Positions 1 to 11,858 of a stretch of 64,000 nt of DNA are shown here, piece after piece. Source of the stretch: Trichobilharzia szidati (lineage: Eukaryota; Platyhelminthes; Trematoda; Strigeidida; Schistosomatidae); the NCBI GenBank assembly GCA_944472155.2, contig OX235273.1:88220793-88284792 (forward strand). The letters are read 5' to 3'. The notes under the pieces were generated by a model that saw only the letters and a list, made by a program, of their open reading frames with translations, had not been told where the DNA came from and ran no database searches. Both the position numbers and the translations under genes were made by a program. The stretch's first letter is position 1, and each line of letters opens with the position of its first letter.

Positions 1-2
1 CA

Positions 3-530
3 GCTTTCACAGTTGGGCAGAAACAATACCAGTTTAAACGAATGCCATTTGGATTGGTAGGTGCCCCATTTACATTCAGAAGATTGATGACCTTATTACT
101 GAAGGGTCTGAAGAATGTGGAAGTATATGGAGATGACTTGGTGGTGTACAGTGAGACGGAAAGCGACCATATAGACCACATCGAAGCCATCTTAAAGAGA
201 ACTGATGACTTTGGACTGCGGATTAATAAGAACAAGTCCCAAATAGCTAAAAACACGGTTGTCCCCATGGGTTACAAGGTGGGAAATGGGGAAATACGGC
301 CATTGCCGGAGAAAATCCTGACGGTCGGAACCAGCGAAGTGCCAAATTCAAAGCGAAAGCTGAGACAGTTTTTGGGAAGAGCGGCATTCTACAGCCGATT
401 TGTCAAAAATTTCAATGAGATAGCAAAACCGCTATATACGTTGCTGAGTGACGCAAAATTCATGTGGACGGAAGAGGCACAGCAAACGTTTGAGCGAATT
501 AAAGAGCTGTCAGATGGTCAACAGATGACG
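3..530 (+). mobile_element. Ty3/gypsy-like pol fragment (RT palm/thumb to start of RNase H)
   Basis: The frame opens at base 3 and shows reverse-transcriptase landmarks of Ty3/gypsy elements: a KRMPFGL block (about 36-55), a Y-x-DD catalytic box written VYGDDLVVYS (about 124-153), and the connection region RQFLGRAAFYSRFVKNFN with a following KPLYTLL block leading toward RNase H. The box is YGDD rather than the more usual YLDD. The element is cut by the window edge at the left. On the right it runs into an unrelated CR1-like fragment at about 550, so no LTR is seen here. It is a dead fragment. Family assignment is confident; lineage within gypsy is not. Confidence 0.85.
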
Positions 531-549
531 TTGGTAGTAGTATACGCAT

Positions 550-945
550 AGCAGAAGGAGTACAGAGGTACTTCACGCTAAAAGTACTCGGAACCGAAAA
601 CGGCACAAGCTACTCTACCAGATGTGAAATTCTAGGACAAGAAACATGGTTAAGACGACTGAGACTAAATCTGGTACTCTTCTATAAGCTTCTTAACCAT
701 ATAGTTTATACCCCTCCTAATTGTACTCGGTTTTCAGAAGACACTGGATATAACCTTAGACACACTAAAGGTACAGTGGCTATAGAACAATGTAAAACAG
801 CCACCAGGCAAAAGTATTTCTTGATTAGGTATGCCCAAATATGGAACAAACTACCTGAGGAAATGTGACTAGCAAGCTCACTGGTGTCCTCTGAAAAAGC
901 TCTTAATGACACACTAAGTGAGTTTGCAAGGAATACCAGTACTAA
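550..945 (+). mobile_element. CR1-like LINE fragment (C-terminal end of ORF2)
   Basis: Reading + strand from about 550 gives a protein that aligns by eye with the C-terminal tail of the LINE ORF2 at 29242-32286: VQRYFTLKVLG against VQRQFTLRILG, RRLRLNLVLFYKLLNHIV against RRLKLNLIFYYKLTNLLV, and IWNKLPEEM against IWNRLPADV. One in-frame stop follows EEM at about 866. Only the thumb and post-RT region remains, so this is a 5'-truncated, non-functional copy inserted directly beside the gypsy fragment. Confidence 0.75.
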
Positions 946-2127
946 TTCTCATGTAAGAGATTCAGAAATCATAGGCCCATTTAATGCATGAACTTAGAGA
1001 CTACACCTGTTGTTTCTTTTGCCTTTATCTATGATTTCAGACAAAAAAGCAGCAGACATGACAATAACACCCATACAAACGAGAGTCGATCGAATTATGT
1101 CTACCTGATACAAAGCATGAACCATAACCAACATACGAATGAAATATGAGAAAACAAGGTCGAAACCTACCACAACATCACATGGAAGGATATAAGTTAT
1201 CGGACATCATTTATTATCCACCAACTTATCTCCTTTACAAAAAGAATGTGGCGATATTTTATCCACAGTGGTGAGGAAATACGTAAATCCACACTTCCCG
1301 TTGTATACACTCAGTGGAGGTAGGAGCCAACAAAGTAATGCATTTAGAGCGTATGTATACTTCCCATCATCACGGCGACACCGCGGAATATGTCAAAATC
1401 GCAGAGTAATCAAACCCAACAGGCGATGTAATTGAATAAATCCGAACGGCGAACACGTTGTAGTACATATTTGAATATCCATCAATATGACGATCATGAT
1501 GACAAATCCAAATCACTACCTATGCAGCACTAATAAACCTGGATATCTATGAAATAACGAAAGTATGCTGGCAGCTGCATTTCAGATCCCACTGACTCAT
1601 TCGATGGTATAATTCTGCTCCTGCATGCCTCTTTCGACAATTTTGTATGGATTAGTTCGCAGTTACTCTGGTTCTAGACCGAGAAGAATCAAAAATCCAA
1701 CGGTTGCTGAATTATTACTACTTCTCTGCATGTTTAACTGGATACTAACTGCTGTGATATGCCTCTTGCAGATTATATTGCTTAAAACATCGTCTACGGT
1801 AAACTAGGTACCGTTTTATAAGCCATTTTTATACTTTTGTGAGTAGCCCACCATATCGACCGAATGTAACGCAACACTCAGTTGTTTCGCTCATTTTCGA
1901 CAAATTCAAACAATGATGGTGCCTAGGATTATATAATATAAATTGCAAAGTGTGCTTACTGTCACTTTTCACCAAAGTCCCACCCACGTAAACGGTCTGC
2001 CTCTTATGCTTACTGTCATTATTTCATTATCTTCCTTTGTATATAAATATATATATATTGTGTCAGCGAAAAAATTTAAACATGCTTACTCCATGTATAC
2101 GTTATTATCATATTGATGATGCCTGTC
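946..2127. other. Unassigned intergenic sequence with one short hydrophobic ORF
   Basis: I see no recognisable gene or repeat here. A 60-codon plus-strand ORF at 1625-1807 encodes a hydrophobic C-terminal half (NPTVAELLLLLCMFNWILTA, then more aliphatic residues). It could be a membrane-protein exon, but it has no recognised family and no clear splice context. Confidence 0.4.
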
Positions 2128-2590
2128 AACTGGAGTGCCTCATGTGCATAAAGTGAGAATATATTATTATAAAGACGCATTTAATTGTTATATGAGGGAA
2201 TTGACTTCAAGCTTTATTTATTCTCGCAAGTATCTGTATCCATCCAACGAATACTTGGGTTTTTTGTTAATGTCAATGTCACTATCTCTATATTTCTTGA
2301 TGTGTTCCATTGAATCAATAGTTATCAGATTTTTCCCACAAACTAAAGATAAAATGATAGCAACTATGTTATTTAACCCTAAATCATGTAATTTAAATAT
2401 GTAACTTAAATAATACTTATCCATGCCTATACAACTTGTGTGTCCTACATTTGTGGAAATAAATATGTACCTTATTATATTATCATTACTAACTATACTT
2501 ACTAATCGTATGTGTAATTTATCGAATTGATGATGCCTGTAAACTGGCGTCCCTCTGTACATAAATGAGAAAATGTCTTATTATTATCTT
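2128..2590 (+). repeat. Dispersed 3'-tail repeat (family A), plus-strand copy
   Basis: This stretch holds landmarks that recur at 13510-13845 (+), 28186-28590 (-) and partly at 27206-27288 (+): 'gacttcaagctttattt', 'cttgggttttttgttaatg', 'cttgatgtgttccattgaa', 'aatacttatccatgcct', and finally 'gatgatgcctgtaaactggc' followed by an AT-rich end (attattat). The minus-strand copy at 28.2 kb lies just downstream of a nearly complete CR1-like LINE, so these may be 3' UTR pieces of that family. A second, shorter piece with the 'aatacttatccat' block lies at about 2695-2800. Confidence 0.6.
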
Positions 2591-2799
2591 AAATGGCTTA
2601 CAAATAGCTTTCTACCTGCAAATCAACTTACTCGTACAGAACAAACGTGCAGCGACAAATGGCGGTTTTGGCTGACGTGGGTGCAGTAAGGCAAATCTGC
2701 CTGACAATAACCAATATTTAAATAATACTTATCCATACCAGTAAAACTGGTTTGTTCCTACATCAACAGGAATGAATTCATATTAAATTTATAACTATT

Positions 2800-5235
2800 G
2801 TAGCTGCTGCATCCTATGTATCCTGCTCTGGCATGTGTGTATCAGAATACTCCTTTCCTCCTACAGACGTATTCATTTACATATCCCGTTTGATGTTGTA
2901 ATGCAGTGGGCATTATCTGGCTTTAACTTTTCTTATAAGCTAATATTTTATAACTCATTCCACTCAAAGCATATTTCAAAATTTACCCATCCAGTTACTT
3001 GGGCTTTTTTCATTATATCTGTCCTGTGAACCACTGTGCAAACTAATTTTACTTTAACACGTCATATCATATTTTTTATAAGTTCTAATTGGTGTGCATA
3101 TGTTTCTGCCCGGCTCGCTTGTGCCTAAGAAAATTATTATTAAAACTACGTAAATGTTGGGATAGTTAGGGCACCTGTGCTCCTTCGTTATTTCCACTTC
3201 AGAGTGAACATCAGACAGTTTGAAGGACTCAGCAGCTTCTTGCAACACTTTATTTGTTCTCTTCCTAATGTTCCATATTTGGACCATCTAAGGCTCCAAA
3301 TTCACAGCACTAAATCTTCCGAAGTTTTCTTGGTATTTCCTCGTTAACGGACATACGGCAGTGTTGGAGGGTGGTGACTGCTGTTCAGTGAACGTAAATT
3401 TTGGCATACGTGAGAACCACCCTTATTTTTGGATTGGCACTCTTTCACTAAGGCTCCTGGATCCGAGTGACTTCCTCACGAAAAAGAGAGACACTGCCTA
3501 AAATGCAGTGAATATATATAAACCGTCCTTATGCAAACACATGGCATGAGTTGGCTACTTGAGGAAACACTTACTTTTATGTTTCAGGACAGCAGTATAG
3601 ATATTACTAAACCTCCGCCTTTCTTCCACTCACCTCTTGCACTCTGATTTTCGGGTTTAACTTCTTTTTAAGAACCTATTCTAATAGTTACTCTGAGTAG
3701 GTGGAGACAGTCTTCCTTTTTCCACTACTATACATTAAAACTAATCATCACTGAGAAACAGTATAAAACCTCACAACTGTAAATTTTCGGTAAGAAGTAA
3801 GCCCCGTAGTTACTTGTGGTTTTCTCCTGAGGTTTTCATCTGTCTTCATTTTCCACAGGTTCTATTCCGGACCATAGAATCGGGAAAGTAGTTCTATCCA
3901 TTACACTAGCACTCCATGGATTATTGATATCATCATAATCTGGGCCTTACTCATATTCAGAATATAGTAAGCATTTCTGGTAAGTGTCGGATTAACATTC
4001 ATCACGAAATTTTTCAGTCAGTTTGAATTTGATCCAAAGTGACGGTCAGCATCACCGTAACATTATAATAATAGTATATTGTACCCCTAGAGACTGGAAT
4101 TTCCACAGTTCCTAAACGCAACATCCAGGGCCTCAGTCTATGGCGTCTGCTTTCTACATACTGAACTGATAATGTATTAAATTCTGGAGTTTTTATGTGT
4201 CCCTTAACCACCAATCATCTTCTTACAAGTCCAACTTTTGAAGATTCCTCGTAAAGTTGACGAGCGATGGATACACTGTAGCTTAAAACCTTCATATAAC
4301 CCATTTTCTCGAGACCTTTTGAACTAAAAGCCAATTTCATCCAACATTTACCCAACTATTCATACTCATTTCAATAATTTTGACTTTTGAACTGCAGTTC
4401 GTTCTGATTTTGTACTAAGAATCCATGTTTAAATTCCTAACACTGATTTGTGATATGCTGCTGCCTACGCCTGTAGCGATGGCATATTTCTTTACGAGAA
4501 ATAAAAATTATTACTACAATTATAACCAGCCAAGTAGAGCCCTGACTAGCTAATTTGTTCGAGCCCTTGTTGTCCTTCCGGACACATTCCACCAACAAAC
4601 GGTCGTTTCCCTTCCACTGACCTTTCACCCACACACCAGTATGCGTCTGTTATACTGCAGCCTAGCTGTATTATCCATAATTCAAGATATTGAAATAGTT
4701 CCATGATCTTTCCAGACATTTGAATTTTCATCGAAAGTGGTAGCCTGGCAGATACGATAGGATTTGGTATCTCATAAGCCTTACCTGTTTATCCCTGGTC
4801 TGTCTTAATAGCTGTGCCACCAAACTGTGTTCACCGTTATAACGTCTCCTCATGAAGTGTTTCCAATCTCTTGGAATAGGAGTCGTGTCTGACCAGCCGT
4901 CCAGATAATTATATATAATATATACAGGGTACTATGTGTTGCGTGTTAAAACTACCGTCCCCAATAATATACTGCCAGAAGTTACAAACAAACAAGAAGC
5001 AAACAAGACTATGATGGACATTTCAGGCAACTAGCTTACGGGGCGAAAGATTTTCTGCTTGTGATGTAGATTCACACTGTAACATGGAGAAGGCAGTTTC
5101 ACTAGATCCGTGTTACCCGTGTCAATCATAGCAGCATATATATATGCAGCCATCTAGCTTCTCTTAGAAAGCGTTTACGGATGGAGCCTTTACTGCTGAA
5201 TCAGGTAAGGAGTTCCAGTCACTGACCACTTTCTG
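2800..5235. other. No gene or repeat recognised
   Basis: Only short, low-quality ORFs occur on both strands, with no conserved motif, splice-framed reading or internal repeat that I can support. A short run of AT dinucleotides lies at about 4911-4922 and another near 5136-5145. Confidence 0.5.
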
Positions 5236-5905
5236 AGAGAATCTCAATTAAACACGTCTTTTATTCGAACGAAAGATCTGGATTTCGCAGACGATATATG
5301 TCTAATGTCACACAGACGCGAAATATTACAAGCGATAAGCAAGAAACTGGCTGAACGGGCAGGCAGCGGAGACAAGACTCCAGGTGAACATAGAGAAGAC
5401 GGAGGTGATGAAGACAGCCAACCACCACCAACAACAACCGGCACCAGTCACCATCAACGGCAGAAACTTGAAAGAGGTAACTTCCTTCACTTATTTATGC
5501 AGTAAGCATTGATTCAACCACAGGCAATCGGAACGGATGAAGATATCAACGCTAGTCAGAAACGGAAACGTAAAATACGCCTTCGCTAACCTGAAAGAAG
5601 TTTGGAAATATTCAGCAATCCAAGGCATAAAGGACAAGATTCAAATTTTCATCGGGTCAGAAACTTGCACTGCGTATCACGAAAAGGACTTTCAACAAAT
5701 TCCAAACTTTTATCAACAGCCGCCTTCGCCGACTGAAGATCAAATCGCCAGCGAGAAATAATTACCAACAAGAAATTCTGGGAACAAACCAACCAAGAGC
5801 CGATCGTTCAACAGATATGCGGGAGAAGATGAAGATGGATCAGGCATACGTTGAGGAAGTCGTCGGATGACATCGCGTGCCAGTCTAGAGCTTGAGTAGA
5901 ATCCA
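5236..5905 (+). mobile_element. Decayed RTE-like LINE fragment (RT C-terminal region)
   Basis: Translated across several frames, this resembles the RTE copy at 23985-24830: DLDFADDICLMSH (catalytic FADD box), a Gln/Thr-rich linker (PPPTTTGTSHHQ against KHHQQQQKTV), and near the end WEQTNQEPIVQQI and RWIRHTLRKSSDDIA. Frameshifts and stops separate these blocks, so it is an old, dead copy. It is 5'-truncated just before the FADD box. Confidence 0.75.
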
Positions 5906-5999
5906 AATGGCAGACAACGACTGCATCATCGTAGGGTGACATGGAGGAGATATTATGAGGGTGAGGTGAGAGATTGTTGACCATCTTGGTCCAAGCTGA

Positions 6000-6660
6000 A
6001 GGGGATGGTGGAAGATAGGACAAAATGGAGGTGTGTTGTTGGAGCTTAATGTTCCACTTGGAATCCAAGGGAATAATAGTAATCATTTCATTTGGCCTCG
6101 GTTTGAGCACCTTTTTGTGTAGACCTCGTAAAAATATCCTAGAAGGAGTGAGAAGTTTATTAAGGTCGACTCTTGAATCGCGCTTTAATGTACTGCATGC
6201 CAAAATGAAATCGCGTCTCCTTTATCGGTGTGATTATGGGAAGAGATTTAAATGCTCCATCCTCTTATCATAAAGAAGGTGTGAGAAACCACTAACTAAT
6301 CTCTTTCCTACATCGTATACTGTTTCCAGGATACGTGCCTCCTTTTTGAAGCATGAACTCGCTGCTTGTATGCGATATTCGAGATGAGGCCTGACATATG
6401 TTCTGTATAGTACTTTGGACAGAAACTCGTGCAGTTGTTTGAAAGCCCTTCCAAATGTTCACGGCATTCCGAAAGCATTAGCTACGTCCCCATTACATTT
6501 TGTACTTGTTTTCAAATCATGGCACACGAGTATTCCTAAGTCTTTTTCATCCTTAGCATCTGGCAGTTCTGTTCACCCCAGGAGGTACGAAGTGTTAGGC
6601 CTCTAACCTAAGTGCGTTGCCACGCCTGAAATTAATTTCCAGACTCTAGAGGTTCGACCA
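6000..6660 (-). mobile_element. Decayed CR1/L2-type LINE fragment (post-RT domain)
   Basis: On the minus strand the conceptual translation carries blocks typical of the C-terminal region of CR1/L2-clade LINEs: DEKDLGILVCHDLKTS, LYRTYVRPHLEYRIQA, a degraded ETVYDVGKRLVSGFSHLLYDKRM-like block and MEHLNLFP. These are followed by RGLHKKVLKPRPNEM near 6110. Stops and frame changes break it. Its sequence differs from the CR1-like family at 29-33 kb, so it represents another family. Confidence 0.65.
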
Positions 6661-7660
6661 TTCAGCTGATCTACATAACTTTAAGAGACCAACCCAACAA
6701 TCAACGCTATTTACAGTTTTCTAGATCTTACCATCGTCCGCAAATGGTAATGGAGATGAGGTAAGAATTTTCGGTAGTTCATTTACTTACAATGGGAATA
6801 TGGTTTTCCCCACTGACAGTAAGCTACTAAACCTTACCCTTCGCCTTCTGTCGGTTAAGAAGTTCACAAACCGCTCACGTTGGCACTGTTTCAGTTCGAA
6901 ACCTTTTAGTTTACGAAGGAAACCAAAAAGAGATACTTAACCAACAACTTTACTAAGACCTATAAAAGAAACATCTGATAGAAGGCTTTTATCCCTGAGC
7001 TAACAATAAGTTTGTTAGGGGGGATCATCCTGGTTGGAATCTATGTTGTTCTCTTCTTTGAAGATGGAGCTTATAATTGCTCGATTCCAGTGGAAAAGTA
7101 GACCACCCTGGGTATGAGGCATTCGAAAAATCCCTGTAGGTGAAATGAATAACCCTAGTTTGAAATGATGTTCATTTGTTTTCATCATTAAAAGTGACTG
7201 TAACTCCAGATTCACAAATCTCAGAGAGGACAGTTAGAAGGTGCTACTTGGAAACAAAAGAGAGGAGGATAGCTAAAAATCAAACAGCTTTCCGTAGTCA
7301 TGGTAGTCACATCGAGTTTTCGGGCCCACGTTAAGCTACACAGACGCAAAATACCTATGAAACTATAAAATTTAAAGATTTCCTTTGTCTGCTGAAGATT
7401 CATAATTACAGGGAAGTAAACAGAGTGTGCTGAACTTCAAAGATACGCTACATGGTGACGTCATGCAACATTATAGAAAATGTTATAGACAGAGTACTTC
7501 ACACTGTTTTCTTTTCCCATTTCAGAAGAACACCTAAGAGTCTACTCCATGGAGCAAGATTCAGAACATCTAACAGGGTTCAATATCAATGATGACATTC
7601 AGAGTGCTCTTGTTTGTGAAGGCTTGACCCGCGCTATTTGATTTTCTTCATTCTGACCAC
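6661..7660. other. No gene or repeat recognised
   Basis: No ORF here has recognisable domains, and I see no internal repeat apart from AT-rich stretches. The right edge abuts the large palindrome. Confidence 0.5.
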
Positions 7661-8314
7661 CTTCCTGGTGGAACTGTCGCTCATTGTGTTACAGTCTACG
7701 CTCTTTAATGCTCCTCAAACTGGGACGTCAGCTTCCGGTATGGTGAGTGTAAACAAGTGGGTATCATGGCAAACAAATATGGAAACCCGAGAAAGTGCGC
7801 TACTTGAGCTTTGGTGTGTTGATGTATGTTGAGCTGTCAAGAGTTTTTAGGAAGCAAAATGAGGGAATCTGTACCTGAACTCGCCCCAATACTTTGGTTT
7901 TTTGCTGCCTTACTTTAAGAAAATGTTCAATTTATCCTTACATAAATCCCCCTAACATAAGTGTCCTTTGCCACTTGTATATATACATATAAATGGAAAA
8001 AAACAAAGCACACTTAAGTTAGGGGGATTTATGTAAGGACAAATTGAACATTTTCTTAAAGTAAGGCAGCAAAAAACCAAAGTATTGGGGCGAGTTCAGG
8101 TACAGATTCCCTCATTTTGCTTCCTGAAAACTCTTGACAGCTCAACATACATCAACACACCAAAGCTCAAGTAGCGCACTTTCTCGGGTTTCCATATTTG
8201 TTTGCCATGATACCCACTTGTTTACACTCACCATACCGGAAGCTGACGTCCCAGTTTGAGGAGCATTAAAGAGCGTAGACTGTAACACAATGAGCGTCAG
8301 TCACACCAGGAAGA
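7661..8314. repeat. Large inverted repeat: two arms of about 310 bp around a 35-bp spacer
   Basis: The left arm (about 7661-7969) and right arm (about 8005-8314) are near-perfect reverse complements. The outer ends read cttcctggtg... on the left and ...caccaggaag on the right. The inner ends are 'aaatccccctaacataagtg' and its complement 'cacttaagttagggggattt'. A few substitutions separate the arms, most near the outer end. The spacer is AT-rich (tgtatatatacatataaatg). No transposase or known gene product is recognised in either arm. A transcript across it would fold into a long hairpin. It could be a foldback element, an inverted duplication or a source of double-stranded RNA. Confidence 0.9.
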
Positions 8315-8696
8315 GAATCAGAACGAGAGCGTGATAAGGTTTTCTGTGGCATAACAAAAATGTCTCCGTGATAATTGAAAGTAAAATATTAGCATTCCAG
8401 GACTGTAAATTTATAAATGCATGGTAAATGTGCTTTATAATTTTAACAATTCCACACTCGTTTTTATGTTTATTAAATAATGTGATCATTTGATTTCGTT
8501 GCCACCCATTTCCCAGTTTCAAATTTAACGCAGCTCAACAATCTTTCGAGAGTTTATGCGTTGAAAGCAAATGTTGATAAGACAAAAGAGAAATTATGTG
8601 TCTTACAGACAACTATCACTTTTTAGTGTTAAGTAATAACTCAGACGTTACCGATGCCTGAATATAATAATTGTTACCTATGATTTTTATTTCAGA

Positions 8697-8806
8697 GCGC
8701 GTGATGGTCTTCGAACGTGTTTGCCACAACACCTCATAGATGGCACGTTCAGTAGTTTGCTGGGAAATGATGTGGCTACCAGACGATGGCTTATACAGTT
8801 AATTCG
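8697..8806 (+). CDS. Exon-like ORF of unknown gene, preceded by a good splice acceptor
   Basis: A pyrimidine-rich acceptor (gatttttatttcag) ends at about 8696. The frame after it reads RDGLRTCLPQHLIDGTFSSL and continues LLGNDVATRRWLIQLIRQ. The composition looks protein-like and unlike the surrounding decayed DNA. I do not recognise the family. The next host-derived sequence on this strand is the TRIP12-like block at 10711, beyond the BEL/Pao element, so this could be an upstream exon of the same gene, but nothing proves it. The frame stays open to a stop at about 8881, so the exon end is a guess. Confidence 0.35.
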
Positions 8807-8899
8807 TCAGTTGTCTGTTCTTTCAGTTGGATCTGCTGTTAGTCACGACAGACACCTTATAACAGTACAGCAATCAATATGACTTTTCCTTGTTGTTAA

Positions 8900-9201
8900 T
8901 GTTAACAGACAGATATGTGACAGTTCACCAATCAGTATGATCTGACCTGTCTCGTGATTATTGTTTAATTTAATGTAAACGTCCACCACTTATAGACGGA
9001 TGTTGTATTCTGTCTTTTATATGTATGCAAAGTAATTTGCTAGTCATCTTGTTCCACACGTCATTACTGTTCCGTACGTTTTTACCTTTATTTGAAAGAC
9101 AGTTTCCCTTGTGTTGTTACCTTTGTGTAATTGGATTATTTACTTTATATTTTAGAAATAGATAAAGTTTATGTTAAGTCACCTGAGTTTTAACTATAAC
9201 A
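8900..9201 (+). repeat. Candidate 5' LTR of the BEL/Pao element
   Basis: The 302-bp stretch starts TGTTA and ends TAACA, the terminal inverted-repeat form expected of an LTR. It lies immediately before the gag-like ORF that begins at 9283. The sequence after 9201 (aggccgagattctg) is where a primer-binding site would sit. I could not find a second copy on the far side, so the call rests on termini and position only. Confidence 0.4.
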
Positions 9202-9282
9202 AGGCCGAGATTCTGTATCGTCAGTATTGATAGTGAGGACAAGATCTGTAGACAAAATTAATCCTACAAAGTTTCAAACAGT

Positions 9283-10700
9283 ATGTTGTCAGATGAAAAG
9301 TACGATTTAATGCCACGTCTATCTCCACAATCAGAAAGGTGTAACGAAGCGTACATAATTAGAATTAATGATCATGAATCAAATCGTATGATAGAGCTAG
9401 AACTAGCTAAAATGCGTATTACACAAATGGAGAAAGAAATTGAGTTAGAAAGGTTACGCCAGGCAGGTCGCGAATGCTCCGGTCACTAGAAGTCGCCCAG
9501 CGCTTACTCCACCTCTCCTGTAGCTGGTACATTTTCTAATAATAAATTTGCGAGAACCATGTCTAAATTTCTGGATATGCCGAAAAGGGAGATAGTTAAG
9601 TTTGATGGCAATCCTATAAATTATTGGAATTTCATTAAGAATTTTGAAGACCTAGTTGACAACGATGCTATCGTATATCGGGCCAAGTTAAATTACTTGA
9701 TTCAGTACTTTCAGATAATAATGTTGGAAACCAAAATAAAGGTCCTGAGAAGCAGACGCGTATATTGATTCCACCTTGTATATTATGTTCAGGAGAACAT
9801 TTATTAGATCAATGCCTGTAGTTTAAAGGTAAAGACCTCAATGAACGTTTAGACTTTATTTCCAAGAGAAAACTATTTGATGTATGTTTGAAGGCTAACC
9901 ATCCAAGATCCTGTACGGTTGGTGGTTGTGGCTCGAGACACCACACATTGCTGCACCGAAGGCAAGTGTTATCGGACGACACAAGAAATGATGTGCACAT
10001 CCACTTCCAACAGTGTAGTCATATGAAATTGAGCAAGAGTATGTCAAGTGAAGTGGCGTTTTCTATAGTACCAGTTCTAGCTAGATATAACGGTAAAATT
10101 GTTCAAATATGCGCCTTTCTGGATAGTGGGTTAGAGGCGACGCTTGTTGCAGAGGATTTGGCAAGAGATTTCGGTTTAAGAGGAACAAGTAAGACAAGTT
10201 TTTTTGAAGACACTGGGTTCACCGTCCACTTCATCATGCAGGCAGGTACCACTGGAAGTTTCTCCGATAGATTTCTCTACTCAGCTTACTGTGTCTAAAA
10301 GAATTACCCAAGTTGCAAAGAGTTGTGCCGATAATAGACCAGATGTCATCATGGAGCCACTTACATGGCGTAGTCCTACCGGACGTTAGTAATAAAGTGA
10401 TTAAGATGTTTATTGGGTGTAGCGTGCTGGAGGTACATGTGACGACCGATAAAAGGTTCGGTGGAGCTAATGAACCCCGTGCCATAAAAACTCCCTTATG
10501 ATGGAGATTATTGAGACCATGCAATAAGATATTTGGAGGAACTGATTTAGTGAGTTATACTTTATCTACAGAAAGAAATGAGGTTATGTTAGAAAAGTTT
10601 TATAAGAAGGACATTGACTATGCGAGTAGTCATGTACTCATGTCTGCTGAAGATCGTAGAGCTCTTAGCATCGTGTCTGAAATCAATAAAGTCACAAGGT
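9283..10700 (+). mobile_element. Decayed BEL/Pao retrotransposon internal region (gag, protease, start of RT)
   Basis: Three layers are visible in shifting frames. A gag-like part has a charged coiled-coil (9283-9486, ELELAKMRITQMEKEIELER) and then FDGNPINYWNFIKNFEDLVD (9559-9768), the hallmark of BEL/Pao gag. A zinc-knuckle-like block CTVGGCGSRHHTLLH follows at about 9910-9955. A retroviral-type aspartic protease with FLDSGLEATLV (catalytic DSG) lies at about 10117-10150. Downstream, RAIKTPL and the ERNEVMLEKFYKKDIDY region (10511-10702) fit the linker and start of RT. Stops and frameshifts make it non-functional. It ends abruptly at about 10700 against a host-gene sequence. Confidence 0.8.
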
Positions 10701-10710
10701 GAATATTTAG

Positions 10711-11469
10711 CTGAATTGGAAAATCTAATTTGCAATGCTTTAACCCGTATGATGGATGTTCTGCCACGGAGTTCAGATGCTATTGTTCCGGCTTTGTCTA
10801 TCCTTCTTACAACTATGTCTTCTAGTTTTGTTGGTGACATATTGTAAAGGATTATTAACTTGTTGGAGCAAATATCACATCGTCATGGGAAGGAATTAAT
10901 GAAATCTGATGGAGTTTCTACTCTACTAGGATTTTACGAATTCGTTACGTCAGCACAACATCGTACTAGCCTGACAATGGTGAACAACTGTTTTATGAAT
11001 TTTCAACCAGCTGACTATCATTTGAGACCTAATCTCAAACTGTCTTCCTACATTAGCTGAACATTTAAAAGAATCAGAACCTCGTTGTGTTGAACGTGTT
11101 TGCAGTTGTTTCGTACGCTTGATAAGTGCATGTCGACTTGAACCAAATCTCTTGAGGGACATTGTCAACAGTTGTAATTTATTAACCAGTCTTCAATCAT
11201 TGCTCACCTTAACGCCATCGGCTTTGTCTAGTATTCATGAAGTGGTTCAAATATTAGCAACTCAATGCGCCAGCTGTCCTGATTTGGCTGTAGATTTGAT
11301 AGAGCATAATATCTCATTTACCATATACACCATTCTGGTGCGAGTGGGTCCTGAAATGGACAACAGCTGGGCTAGTGTAAAATTATGCTTCAACGGTTTA
11401 ACACTTACATTTCACCTTTTAAAACACGTGATTTGGTGCTACCTACGTCTTTCAGGTGATTTGCGGTAA
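10711..11469 (+). pseudogene. TRIP12/Ufd4-type HECT E3 ligase armadillo-repeat segment, broken
   Basis: The translation aligns with the armadillo-like N-terminal region of TRIP12, the ubiquitin-fusion-degradation HECT ligase: NALTRMMDVLPRSSDAIVPA, LLEQISHRHGKELMKSDGVS, TSLTMVNNCFMNFQPADYH, LPTLAEHLKESEPRCVERVC, LLTSLQSLLTLTPSALSS and CASCPDLAVDLIEHNI, in the right order. Two lesions are visible: a TAA stop at 10845-10847, where the family has an acidic residue, and a one-base frame change between about 11026 and 11041. The blocks are contiguous without introns. A donor-like cggtaagt follows at 11466. No WWE or HECT domain is present. It is most likely a pseudogene or processed fragment. Sequencing errors could also explain the two lesions. 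Confidence 0.75.
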
Positions 11470-11858
11470 GTATTTTCAGCTTAACAAGCAGGGTTATGTT
11501 TACATTGAGAAATATCGTGTTGTCATTTAAAGTATACCATCATTATATGTTTCTTGTACCCGTTTTCTGAATATTATTGTTAGGACGGACAACATAATGT
11601 CAGGCGTAAAGTCATGATTAATGCAATCAATCAGATATTGATTATTTATTTATGGTTTAAGTTTCTGTTGATGTGTACTCTGTATTGTGAATAATGAACC
11701 TGTTGTTTCTGCTGCTGCAGTTGTCTCAATTAAATTTGACTTTTGTGTGTCTACTCAGTGTGGGGACTATTTTCGAAGTGGTCAGTTGTCTGGAGGTGCA
11801 TTGTAGTCAGAATGGGCAACAACCAATAAATCAGTGACACTCCGTTCTGTGGATGTCA
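11470..11858. other. No feature recognised
   Basis: AT-rich sequence between the TRIP12-like block and the SINE. No ORF or repeat is supported. Confidence 0.4.
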
